Of a stretch of DNA of 64,000 nucleotides, positions 1 through 7,301 are shown one piece after another. The position numbers and the translations under genes are program-made. The DNA is from an uncultured Lachnospiraceae bacterium (GTDB lineage: Bacteria > Bacillota > Clostridia > Lachnospirales > Lachnospiraceae): contig CAJTVT010000003.1 of NCBI GenBank assembly GCA_910580015.1, positions 1-64,000 on the forward strand, in the 5' to 3' direction. The notes under the pieces are model-generated. The model was not told where the DNA came from. It saw only the letters and a program-made list of their open reading frames with translations, and did no database searches. Numbering within the stretch: position 1 is the stretch's first letter; each line of letters starts with the position of its first letter.

Positions 1-201
1 CATGCAAAAGACCGCCAGATTGAATTTCCCAGCACCTTAAAAGAACTAACAGGTGCATTGGATAGCAATTTTGTGCGTTGTCATCGGGCATTTTTGGTAA
101 ACAAAAATAATATAATAGAAGCTGACACTAAAAATCGAATCATCCATTTTGCCAACGGAGAGACTTGCTTGATGTCCACACGCATGATGAAAGGGCTTTA
201 A
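1..201 (+). CDS. LytTR-type DNA-binding response regulator, C-terminal part
   Basis: The window opens inside this gene; frame 1 is open from base 1 to the TAA at 199-201 and gives 66 residues. They match the end of a LytTR DNA-binding domain: the RCHRAFLVN stretch followed by an NGE turn and a terminal MKGL, as in AgrA/ComE-type regulators. The receiver domain, if present, lies upstream of the window. Such proteins usually bind direct repeats and control peptide-sensing or bacteriocin genes, but no target is visible here. Only the family call is safe. Confidence 0.8.
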   Translation, partial: HAKDRQIEFPSTLKELTGALDSNFVRCHRAFLVNKNNIIEADTKNRIIHFANGETCLMSTRMMKGL

Positions 202-284
202 AGAAATTTTCAATACTGTTATCTTGACATTAAAATTGCATTGTTTGATGAAAATAAGGGTGAGGTTTTCCCCACTCTTGTCTT

Positions 285-520
285 TTACATTTGAATAATT
301 TCCTCGTTCACAATCTCCCTCCCACAAGCTCTTATGTTGCTGAGCTGTCCTGTCCATTCTAGGGCGTTTTCTTCTTTTAAGTGTTGTTTCCTATGCCCTG
401 TGCTTGCTTCATGCCCTCTATGAGCCGTTCAAAGCGTTCCTGCGCCTGCCTATCAATATCGGCAAGATAAGCGTCAAGTTTGCCGCTTGTGGGGGGAACC
501 CGTAGGCATTCCGTTTTCTA
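285..520 (-). pseudogene. TnpV-like transposon protein remnant, frameshifted
   Basis: On the minus strand two frames together rebuild the C-terminal half of TnpV, a small protein carried by clostridial transposons. The first part (about 500 down to 385) reads TSGKLDAYLADIDRQAQERF and on to GMKQAQG. After a shift, the second part (about 375 down to 285) reads LKEENALEWTGQLSNIRACG and ends IIQM then a stop. No N-terminal half is recognisable upstream. The frameshift and missing start show a dead fragment of a past transposon insertion. Confidence 0.7.
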
Positions 521-544
521 ATGTAGGGGCAATTTTTTAGATAT

Positions 545-616
545 ACTACTGTAGTAGTATTGACAAAGTTATAAGACTGTGGTAGTGTATTTGTAGTAGA
601 TACTACTACAGTCTTA
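545..616 (+). promoter_or_regulatory. Promoter overlapped by BlaI/MecI-like dyads
   Basis: TTGACA (560-565), a 17-bp spacer and TAGTGT (583-588) form a promoter reading into the secreted-protein gene at 690. It is framed by palindromes: ACTACT-GT-AGTAGT at 545-558, GTAGTAG-ATA-CTACTAC at 593-609, and a long imperfect repeat with arms 572-585 and 603-616. The TACTAC/GTAGTA words resemble BlaI/MecI/CopY operators. The regulator is not in the window, so the family assignment is inference; the dyads are directly visible. Confidence 0.55.
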
Positions 617-689
617 TAGATGAAGCACAAACAGAGGAACGAATCAACAAATTTCTAAAAATGTTATGGAAGAAAGGATGATTGCGACT

Positions 690-1166
690 ATGAAGATTAA
701 GAAAACAACAGTATTTTCACTTACTTTGACAGGGTTGATTCTTGTGGGATCTATCACAGCATTTGCAACTTCTGCGAATGCGCGGCCACAGCAGGCGGAA
801 TCTGTGGAGCAGGACAGTAAAATTGAAACTATTTCCAAGCAGAATTTTATCCCGCAAATTGATAACAATGCTGGTATTTTTTATAAAGAAGATGGTAAAT
901 TAGTTAAAGTTGATTCAGATAATGTTGAGACGGCTATACTTGTAGAAAAAGAAGACTTTCATGGTGTATCTGTGAAAAAAAACAGTGCATCAATGGAAAA
1001 GCTGTGTACAAAGAATGTAGTTTATTTTGATACAGAAGCAGAACGTGAGGAACATTTTCGCGCGTTGGAAGCTAATGTAGAGAAAGGTTTGGAACGTTAT
1101 GCGGGATTTGAGGATATGTATGCAAATATCGATATCTCTGCACCTGTGACATATATTGTGAAATAA
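690..1166 (+). CDS. Secreted protein of unknown function
   Basis: A 158-residue protein. I chose the ATG at 690 because AGGA lies 11 bases upstream and the protein then starts with a clean signal peptide: MKIKK, a hydrophobic stretch to about residue 25, and an AFA-TSANA region suited to signal peptidase I. An in-frame ATG at 666 would bury the signal peptide. The mature part is charged, has a single Cys and no domain I recognise. It stands alone behind a dyad-rich promoter (545-616), which suggests induction by a BlaI-type regulator, perhaps under envelope or antibiotic stress; that role is inference. Confidence 0.6.
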   Translation: MKIKKTTVFSLTLTGLILVGSITAFATSANARPQQAESVEQDSKIETISKQNFIPQIDNNAGIFYKEDGKLVKVDSDNVETAILVEKEDFHGVSVKKNSASMEKLCTKNVVYFDTEAEREEHFRALEANVEKGLERYAGFEDMYANIDISAPVTYIVK

Positions 1167-1248
1167 AAATTCACATCATGAAGCTTAATGATAAAAATTT
1201 TAAATCAGGTAAATGTGTGATAGATAGGAAGGAAATGTGGAATAAGAT

Positions 1249-1797
1249 ATGGAATTAATATTATACAAAGGACGCCCAGAACATATGGAGGGGCGTTTGG
1301 AAAAAGAAAAAAGAGTTTATGATTTGTTAGATCAATTATCCATGGAATATGAACGGTTAGATCATGAGGCAGCAATGACGATGGAGGCGTGCAAGGATAT
1401 TGACGATGCACTTGGGGCAACGATCTGTAAAAATTTGTTTTTATGTAATCGTCAGAAAACACAGTTTTATTTGTTGCTGATTCCAGGAGATAAAACATTT
1501 CATACAAAGGAATTGTCGTCACAGATTGGCAGCGCGAGATTATCTTTTGCAGACGCGGAATTTATGGAAAAATTTTTGGATATTACACCAGGTGCTGTCA
1601 GTATTATGGGCCTGATGAATGATGTGGAATGCAATGTTCGTCTGTTGGTGGATGAGGATGTGCTTAAGGGCGAATACTTAGGATGTCATCCTTGTGTGAA
1701 CACTTCCAGTCTCAAGCTGCGCACGCAGGAAGTGTTTGATAAGTTTTTGAAAGCGGTAAATCATGATATGACAGTTGTTCATCTGGGCAGTGTGTAA
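1249..1797 (+). CDS. YbaK/ProX-type prolyl-tRNA editing domain protein
   Basis: 182 residues matching the free-standing aminoacyl-tRNA deacylase family related to the INS editing domain of prolyl-tRNA synthetase (ProX/YbaK). Such enzymes hydrolyse mischarged tRNA(Pro), typically Ala-tRNA(Pro) or Cys-tRNA(Pro), in the cytoplasm. Visible marks are the ICKNLFLCNRQKTQFYL strand near residues 58-75, with the conserved lysine region, the DITPGAVSIMGLMND loop near 110-125, and the C-terminal GCHPCVNTSSLKL signature that forms the substrate pocket. Length is normal for the single-domain form. It is a monocistronic gene facing the convergent MerR gene. Which mischarged species it edits cannot be read from the sequence. 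Confidence 0.85.
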   Translation: MELILYKGRPEHMEGRLEKEKRVYDLLDQLSMEYERLDHEAAMTMEACKDIDDALGATICKNLFLCNRQKTQFYLLLIPGDKTFHTKELSSQIGSARLSFADAEFMEKFLDITPGAVSIMGLMNDVECNVRLLVDEDVLKGEYLGCHPCVNTSSLKLRTQEVFDKFLKAVNHDMTVVHLGSV

Positions 1798-1839
1798 ATA
1801 TGAGAAATTTATCAGGCAGAAAGATATTCTGTTTGTGCT

Positions 1840-1894
1840 TTAGAGTGAGTCTGAAAGTGCATCTGACGGAAAGCTATTTTCAGACTCGCTCTAA
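1840..1894. terminator. Hairpin between convergent genes
   Basis: An 18-base stem with one mismatch (arms 1840-1856 and 1877-1894, sequence TTAGAGTGAGTCTGAAA and its complement) lies between the convergent ProX-like and MerR genes. It is probably a shared bidirectional terminator, although neither side has a long T run. Confidence 0.55.
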
Positions 1895-1907
1895 CAATTC
1901 ACTATTT

Positions 1908-2711
1908 TTACGCTTTTTTCACAGGAAAATAAACTTCGGTCTCCCAGTCCTCCATAGGCAGATTGTCAAAACCAGTTTTTACATAGATATCATAAGGAGC
2001 ACCATTTTCTTCGTACCCATTCTGCTGAATCCAGGACACTAATGCCCCATATGCATCTGACAGAGAAGAGTAACCTCCTTTATGGAGCGTTACAGCACAT
2101 AGAGCGCTGTCCATAATTTTATCTGCTTTGTCCTGTTCTCGGATGCCGACGATCAGTTCAATGTCTGAACAATCACGATTAAATTCCTCGTCATAATACA
2201 CTGCACCTGTGATGCCGTTGGGTGTTACTTTTTCTTTGGGAACTCTTTCATATATGGAACTGTAATATTTACCAAATTCGTCCACACTCATTTTCTGTCT
2301 ACAGGTAAGCACAGCCCTTGCGGGAACCTGTCTTAACTCAACTTCATAACCCTTCTGATAGCTCATAATGTCACCAGTCCTTTCAAAGTTTTGCAGGTGG
2401 GAAGAAATTTCTTGAATAATCTGATTTGTCTTTTGTACCTGCTGTTTCAATTGTTCTTTTTGTTTTTGAAGTGTAGAAAAGAGCGCTCTTTTATCGTTAC
2501 AGTCAAGGAGTTTACGGATTTCTTCCAGTGAAAACCCATATCTTTTCAGCCTTTGTATTAACAGCATAGTATTTAATTGCTGCTGGCCGTAATAACGGTA
2601 TCCAGTAAAAGCATCTACTTTTATGGGTTTCAACAGATTTATCCGGTCATAATGATGTAGTGTTTTTACACTGACCTGGCATATTTTTGAAAATTGTCCA
2701 ATTGTAAACAT
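1908..2711 (-). CDS. MerR family regulator with GyrI-like effector domain
   Basis: 267 residues from the ATG at 2711, which has a strong AAGGAGG upstream; the longer open frame lacks one. Residues 1-70 are a MerR winged helix (MFTIGQFSKICQVSVKTLHHYDRINLLKP). A coiled coil follows at about 75-115, then a C-terminal GyrI/AraC effector-binding domain (about 120-267), the architecture of BmrR-type multidrug sensors. The promoter in front has the 19-bp spacer and central palindrome that MerR proteins twist into active form, so the gene probably controls itself. No efflux gene sits next to it in the window, so the regulated partner may be elsewhere. Confidence 0.88.
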   Translation of the reverse strand: MFTIGQFSKICQVSVKTLHHYDRINLLKPIKVDAFTGYRYYGQQQLNTMLLIQRLKRYGFSLEEIRKLLDCNDKRALFSTLQKQKEQLKQQVQKTNQIIQEISSHLQNFERTGDIMSYQKGYEVELRQVPARAVLTCRQKMSVDEFGKYYSSIYERVPKEKVTPNGITGAVYYDEEFNRDCSDIELIVGIREQDKADKIMDSALCAVTLHKGGYSSLSDAYGALVSWIQQNGYEENGAPYDIYVKTGFDNLPMEDWETEVYFPVKKA

Positions 2712-2752
2712 TTTTTCCTCCTTTATGCTGTTGCTGATTCGAATCTGGTTAA

Positions 2753-2783
2753 AGTATAACCTCTGCCCCAGGGGAAGAGTCAA
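2753..2783 (-). promoter_or_regulatory. MerR-type promoter and operator
   Basis: On the minus strand TTGACT (2783-2778) and TATACT (2758-2753) are separated by 19 bp instead of 17. The spacer is the near-perfect palindrome CTCTGCCCCAGGGGAAGAG (2761-2779). Over-long spacing with a centred GC-rich dyad is the hallmark of MerR-controlled promoters. It reads into the MerR gene. Confidence 0.8.
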
Positions 2784-2886
2784 GTGTTTTTTATATTTAC
2801 AAATCATTTACAAAACATTATGGTTTTCTTGGATATAATCCATTATAATTAAAATTAAGAAATATAAAGACAGGGTGGAGTTTGAT

Positions 2887-3546
2887 ATGAAGAAAATTTT
2901 AGTAATTGAGGATGAAAATGCGATTAATGATTTAATTTGTATGAATCTTGAAATTGCAGGTTATGAGGCGATTCCATTTTTCGATGGAGAGGAGTTTAGC
3001 CAGCATCTAAAAGAACAAGATGAGTATGATTTGGCGTTACTGGATATTATGCTGCCAGGAAAAGATGGATTTGAGTTGTTAGAGGAATTGAAAGAACATA
3101 AGATACCTGTGATCTATCTCACTGCAAAAGGAGATCTTCCTAGCAAAGTGAAAGGACTTCGAAGTGGTGCGGAGGATTACATCGTAAAACCTTTTGAAAT
3201 GCTAGAGCTTTTAGTACGCTTGGACAATGTGCTGAAACGGTTTGGTAGGGAGCAAGTGGAAGAAATTCAGATCAAAGATGTGGTGATCAACGAGAAAAAA
3301 AGAACGGTTCACAAAAAAGGTGTGGAGATTCCTATGCAGCCTATGGAATTTGATTGTCTTTTGGTGTTTTGGAAATACAGAAATCGGGTCATGACACGAG
3401 ATCAAATTTTAAATATTCTCTGGGGAGTGGATTTTGAAGGGGAGAGTAGGACAGTGGATGTACATGTGGGAAATATTAGAAAAAAACTTGATTTTACAGA
3501 TGTGATAATCACAGTGCCTAGAGTAGGTTACCGGATGGAGGTCTGA
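2887..3546 (+). CDS. OmpR/PhoB family response regulator
   Basis: 219 residues from the ATG at 2887, six bases after GGTGGAG; an in-frame GTG at 2875 overlaps that site and is unlikely. The receiver domain (about 1-115) has the acidic pair ED at 8-9, phospho-acceptor Asp53 in LLDIMLPG, Thr in YLTAK and the Lys of IVKPF. The C-terminal winged helix (about 125-219) has LNILWG, RTVDVHVGNIRKKL and the closing RVGYRM. It is the cytoplasmic output of the two-component pair with the kinase that starts two bases after its stop. Targets are not evident. Confidence 0.95.
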   Translation: MKKILVIEDENAINDLICMNLEIAGYEAIPFFDGEEFSQHLKEQDEYDLALLDIMLPGKDGFELLEELKEHKIPVIYLTAKGDLPSKVKGLRSGAEDYIVKPFEMLELLVRLDNVLKRFGREQVEEIQIKDVVINEKKRTVHKKGVEIPMQPMEFDCLLVFWKYRNRVMTRDQILNILWGVDFEGESRTVDVHVGNIRKKLDFTDVIITVPRVGYRMEV

Positions 3547-3548
3547 GT

Positions 3549-4796
3549 ATGGATATGATTAAGAAAATTGCACTTACTGCGTCAACAATGTTATTTGTGT
3601 TGACGCAGATTTTTTCATTCTATGTCATTTTCACAAGCCGACAGGAGAAAATTGGTTTGATAAAAAAGCAACAGGAAAAAATATTCACCCAGGGATGTTC
3701 AGATGTTATGTATAGTTTACAAAAAATGAATTATGCGGATTCTATGCAGGATTACGTGATGACTTATTGTTTTCGAGACAATATGCCAGAAGGGTCTGCT
3801 CTGTATAAAGGGGACAAAGTATTGTATAACAGTACATCATATGATTTTGATTCCAGCCAAGTTGATTTTGACAAAGATCTTTACCCATTTTCCATGAGCC
3901 AAGAAAAGATAGGGGATACCCATCTTTTAGTTCTATATACAGAACAAAAAATAAATAACATAAGTCAAAAAGAAAAATATATATTTTTTTATATACAAGA
4001 TATTACGTTTATTTACAGGGAGGGATGGAAACTTGCCATACAAGAGATTATCATATGTATTTTGGCGTCGTTGGTGATGGCATTACTTTTGATAGTTCTG
4101 ATTAAGAAGATCACGAAACCGCTTCAGGCAACCAATGAAGCCCAGCGGCAATTAATTGGCAGTATGTCCCATGAGTTAAAGACTCCGTTGACTGCAATCA
4201 AAGGTTATTCTGAGACATTACTGAGCGTAAAGTTGTCTCAGGAACAGGAAGAGAAAGCACTGGAATATATTAATCGAGAGAGTGGAAGGCTGTCTAGGCT
4301 TTCAGAAAAAATGATGGAGTTGACCTGGCTGTATGAACCAGAGTGTAGAATTGCCCTTGAGAAAGTGTCAGTGGAAACATTGTTTGCAATGGTAAAGGAA
4401 AGTGTAAGTCATAGACTTCAAGAAAAAAATATGATTTTACAGATGGAAGGTGAATTTCAGGATAGGAACAAAATGTTGGACTCTGACTTGATGACAAGCT
4501 TTCTTATCAATCTGGTAAATAACAGTATTATGGCATCGGAACCAGAAAGTACCATCTATTTGGGTGCAGATGAACATTCTCTTTGGGTGCGAGATGAAGG
4601 ATGTGGAATACCTTCTGAGGAAATGGATAAGGTTCGCAAAGCATTTTATCGCGTGGATAAATCTCGATCCAGAAAAAGTGGAAATATGGGATTAGGCCTT
4701 GCTTTGTGTGAGCAGATTGCAGCAGTCCATCATGGGATTATGGTGATTGAAAGCGAAGTTGGAACGGGAACAAAGATTTCTTGGACAGAAAAATGA
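3549..4796 (+). CDS. Sensor histidine kinase
   Basis: 415 residues. Transmembrane segments at about 6-29 and 165-186 enclose a 135-residue extracellular sensor region. The HisKA helix carries His208 in GSMSHELKTPLTA; the ATPase domain shows the N box (LINLVNNSIMASE), G1 box (VRDEGCGIP) and G2 box (GNMGLGLALCEQIAAVHHG). HAMP is short or absent. The gene begins two bases after the response-regulator stop, so the two are translated as a unit. The signal sensed is unknown: the extracellular region matches nothing I can name. Confidence 0.93.
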   Translation: MDMIKKIALTASTMLFVLTQIFSFYVIFTSRQEKIGLIKKQQEKIFTQGCSDVMYSLQKMNYADSMQDYVMTYCFRDNMPEGSALYKGDKVLYNSTSYDFDSSQVDFDKDLYPFSMSQEKIGDTHLLVLYTEQKINNISQKEKYIFFYIQDITFIYREGWKLAIQEIIICILASLVMALLLIVLIKKITKPLQATNEAQRQLIGSMSHELKTPLTAIKGYSETLLSVKLSQEQEEKALEYINRESGRLSRLSEKMMELTWLYEPECRIALEKVSVETLFAMVKESVSHRLQEKNMILQMEGEFQDRNKMLDSDLMTSFLINLVNNSIMASEPESTIYLGADEHSLWVRDEGCGIPSEEMDKVRKAFYRVDKSRSRKSGNMGLGLALCEQIAAVHHGIMVIESEVGTGTKISWTEK

Positions 4797-4949
4797 TAAG
4801 TGAAAGTATTGTCATTTTAGTGGAAAATGTCATATTGTATAAGAATAAATTGTATTATATATGAAACCTTACAATAAAGTTGTGTTTTTGCAGTTTATTT
4901 TTGGAAAAAAATGCCGAAATATTATATGAGATCCCTGCAAAATTGACAA

Positions 4950-5112
4950 ATGTACGCTCGGATTCTCTTTGTGCCTGATTTTGCGAGAAGATTTTTTGTC
5001 AGATGTGCACAAATTCAGGAGGCGTACCTGGATGGTGCGCCCCATAAATTTGTGTGCATTTGGTGGAAAATCAGCCGTAAAAGCAGGTATAAGAGAGATT
5101 CTGAGAATACAT
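4950..5112. mobile_element. Palindromic element A, copy 1 (163 bp)
   Basis: A non-coding 163-bp element with inverted ends ATGTACGCTCGG and, at the right, GAATACAT. It is flanked by the direct repeat ACAA (4946-4949 and 5113-5116), a 4-bp target duplication. The centre is a long imperfect hairpin (arms about 5002-5030 and 5035-5062). A second 163-bp copy in the opposite orientation lies at 7703-7865 and a short form at 21445-21489. The size, palindromy and lack of any gene fit a MITE moved by a transposase encoded elsewhere. Its right end leaves the ribosome site of the next gene intact. Confidence 0.85.
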
Positions 5113-5137
5113 ACAAAAAGAAAGGAGGTAAATATTT

Positions 5138-5962
5138 ATGGTTCAAGTTGATAAGGTTCAGTCAGTGACAAATACGGCACAGTCAGCCAATACATCAGAG
5201 AGCAATCCAGCGCGTATGGTGACAGATTCTGCAAGTAAAGATATTCAAAGTAAAATTTTGGATGCCCAGAAGCAGCGGCAAGGGCTTTCTTTTAATAGAG
5301 AAATGACGAGTGAAGAAAAAGAGAATATCAGGCAGAAGATCCAGCAGGAAATCAGCGATTTGAAGCGTGAATTGAGAAGGCGTGAGGCAGAAGAGAAAAA
5401 GAAACAGCAGGAAGCGCAAAAGGCTGCAAAAGCCCAGGAGGAGCAGAAGGAGAAAGAATCCAAGGAGACCGTAAAGGAGCAACAAAGCACCAAACCCGCA
5501 CAGGATGTAAATGGACAGACCCAGGAAAGCGTATCTAGGCCTGATAATGTGAACGGTACGAGCGGATTACAAACAGAAGAAAACAAAGGGCTGCTTCCAG
5601 ATGGTATGCAGAAGGTCATCTCTGCTGGAGCATCGGTACGGCAATTTCGGACTGTAAGGAGCGCAGCTTCGAAAAACGATGCAGCAGCTAGAATGCGAGA
5701 AATGGAGATGAAGCAGGACGAAGTCAGAGGTGCTGATGTACAGGGACTTAAGAAAGAGCAGCGGGCAGATTTACAGAAAGAGACAAAGCGGATGGAAACA
5801 GTACAGTCCTTTATGTTTGAAGGGACAAATAAGACAATGGAACCATCGTCAGGAGTTTGGGAACCAGTTCCGGTTGGATTGAGAGGAAAAGGATTGTATA
5901 ATAATAATGGAATGATGTTTCGCAATAATTTTCAGTCAGTCCAGATGGATCTAAAACAATAA
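5138..5962 (+). CDS. Coiled-coil protein, FlxA-like, function unknown
   Basis: 274 residues, starting after AAAGGAGG at good spacing. There is no signal peptide or membrane segment. Residues about 45-110 are a strongly charged coiled coil rich in Glu, Lys, Gln and Ala (TSEEKENIRQKIQQEISDLK onward); the rest is low-complexity and polar. It resembles FlxA-type and other uncharacterised coiled-coil proteins common in Lachnospiraceae. Element A copy 1 ends 25 bases before the start codon, so the insertion probably replaced or moved the native promoter. A second coiled-coil protein at 26400-27218 has a similar overall style. Confidence 0.6.
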   Translation: MVQVDKVQSVTNTAQSANTSESNPARMVTDSASKDIQSKILDAQKQRQGLSFNREMTSEEKENIRQKIQQEISDLKRELRRREAEEKKKQQEAQKAAKAQEEQKEKESKETVKEQQSTKPAQDVNGQTQESVSRPDNVNGTSGLQTEENKGLLPDGMQKVISAGASVRQFRTVRSAASKNDAAARMREMEMKQDEVRGADVQGLKKEQRADLQKETKRMETVQSFMFEGTNKTMEPSSGVWEPVPVGLRGKGLYNNNGMMFRNNFQSVQMDLKQ

Positions 5963-6206
5963 TCCGAAGAGAGTTAAAAATGCTTTCTCTCAGATGTATT
6001 CTCCACTTTGCAGCGAATTTTTCCAATAGTAAGAAAGAATTTTGGCATTAATTTACCACAAGGTGGGGGATGCAGATATTTGATATCAATTTTCAAACAT
6101 GATCAGGTATAGTGTGTGCCCAATTCTTAAGAACATGATATTTCTCAGTGCGAAAGAGCAATTCTGATATATTCAAAGATGTTACCAAAAATGATTCCAT
6201 AAGTAT

Positions 6207-6372
6207 CTAGTGTACTAACACATTTATAATTAGGCAAACCTACTTGCCTTTTCATCCATCTGCTGCGTTAGATTTTCTAGCTGTAGCCACCGCTACACCG
6301 TTGAAAATCTGCCTTGCAGAAGAATGAAAATTCTGCGTAGTTTCACCAAATATAAACGTGTCAGTACACTAG
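6207..6372. mobile_element. Palindromic element B, copy 1
   Basis: A 166-bp non-coding palindrome bounded by CTAGTGTACT and AGTACACTAG. Inside, the segment TCTGCTGCGTTAGATTTTCT and a later AAAATCTGCCTTGCAGAA form nested stems. The same core recurs in copies 3 and 4. Its last four bases, CTAG (6369-6372), are also the first four of copy 2. Confidence 0.7.
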
Positions 6373-6480
6373 TGTATTGACCTGTCCATATTTAGCCTAA
6401 TTCAATTTTCTATAATCAGTAAAAATAGCTGAAAAATGAATAAATAGGTTTAACTAAATATAATACGGTCAATACACTAG
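6369..6480. mobile_element. Palindromic element B, copy 2 (different interior)
   Basis: This 112-bp element has ends CTAGTGTATTGACC and GGTCAATACACTAG, a perfect 14-base inverted repeat, but an AT-rich interior unrelated to copies 1, 3 and 4. It abuts copy 1 through a shared CTAG. Same ends with a different filling suggest two elements mobilised by the same enzyme. Confidence 0.65.
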
Positions 6481-6661
6481 TGTTTCGTGTATAGCAATTC
6501 AGGAACTGTTGTGATAGAGAGTGTTTATAGAATTTGAAATATATGAGGGGGTTGGTGTATGAATCATCGAAAATGGGATTATCTAATAACAATGATATTT
6601 AAAAAAATTTTCCATATAAAAATAAATTACTATAAAAAATTCATAATATGTATCTTCCCAT
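6481..6661 (+). other. AT-rich gap with one doubtful short reading frame
   Basis: Between B copies 2 and 3 there is only AT-rich sequence. An ATG at 6559 after GAGGGGG opens a 40-codon frame starting MNHRKWDYLITMIFKKIF that runs into element B copy 3. It could be the head of a gene cut by the element, but nothing supports expression. Confidence 0.25.
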
Positions 6662-6876
6662 ATAGTGTATTGATCATCTGACATTTGGGCTAATTACGTA
6701 GAATGAATTTTCATTCTGCAAGGGAGATTTTTGACGGTGTAGCGGTAGCGTCTACGTTTCACTTCGGTTCGTGCTTAGCATGTGCCACTGCACATAGCAC
6801 TAACTAGAAAATCTAACACAGTAAATGGAAATTCAGGCAAGTAATTCGTCTGATTGTCGAGTGGTCAATACATTAG
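6662..6876. mobile_element. Palindromic element B, copy 3 (long form)
   Basis: About 215 bp with ends TAGTGTATTGATCA and GTGGTCAATACATTAG. It carries the same core as copies 1 and 4 in opposite orientation (AGAAAATCTAACACAG, CATTCTGCAAGGGAGATTTT) plus roughly 50 extra bases near 6751-6803. The ends are less perfect than in copies 1 and 2, so this is an older copy. Confidence 0.6.
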
Positions 6877-6983
6877 CTCGATTCCATCATTTTGTAGCTC
6901 TATAAATGTGTATTTTACTGTCAAATGAATATTTTTGTTTTCCCATTTGTACATCGCCTTTGTATTTTTTCATGTTCTCATTA

Positions 6984-7144
6984 TATTACTCCAGCGATTA
7001 AATATTACAGTTTTTACTTGTCAAAATTTCCATCTGCTACGTTGTCATCAATCGTTGTAACCCTCGCTATAACTCATTCTTCCGCCTTGCAGATGAAAAT
7101 TTATCCTGCGTAAAATTCTGCAATATTTAACCGCTGGAGTAATA
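6984..7144. mobile_element. Palindromic element C, copy 1 (161 bp)
   Basis: 161 bp with inverted ends TATTACTCCAGCGATTAAAT and ATTTAACCGCTGGAGTAATA. The interior TTTCCATCTGCTACGTTGTC is palindromic with TTGCAGATGAAAATTTATCC. A copy of identical length lies at 12877-13037. Ends start and finish in TA, which would fit a TA target duplication, though a dinucleotide is weak proof. Confidence 0.75.
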
Positions 7145-7213
7145 ATAGATTTCATACATTTTGTGAAATATTATTTTCCAAATTTTCATATGCTGCGTTG
7201 TTATTGGTCAATC

Positions 7214-7242
7214 TTGAATATAAAATGGTATTTTTGTATAAT
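7214..7242 (+). promoter_or_regulatory. Promoter of the Rpn-type gene
   Basis: TTGAAT (7214-7219), 17 bp, TATAAT (7237-7242), placed 60 bases before the start codon at 7302. Confidence 0.6.
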
Positions 7243-7301
7243 AAAACTAAGATAATCTCATTATTTTCCTGCTGAAAAGGCCGGAGTGAAAGGAAGAAAG
7301 A

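Noticed and set aside
5245..5925. Long minus-strand frame opposite the coiled-coil gene
   Set aside because: It is a shadow of the Glu/Lys-rich plus-strand codons, rich in Phe/Leu/Ser/Cys, without ribosome site or family match.
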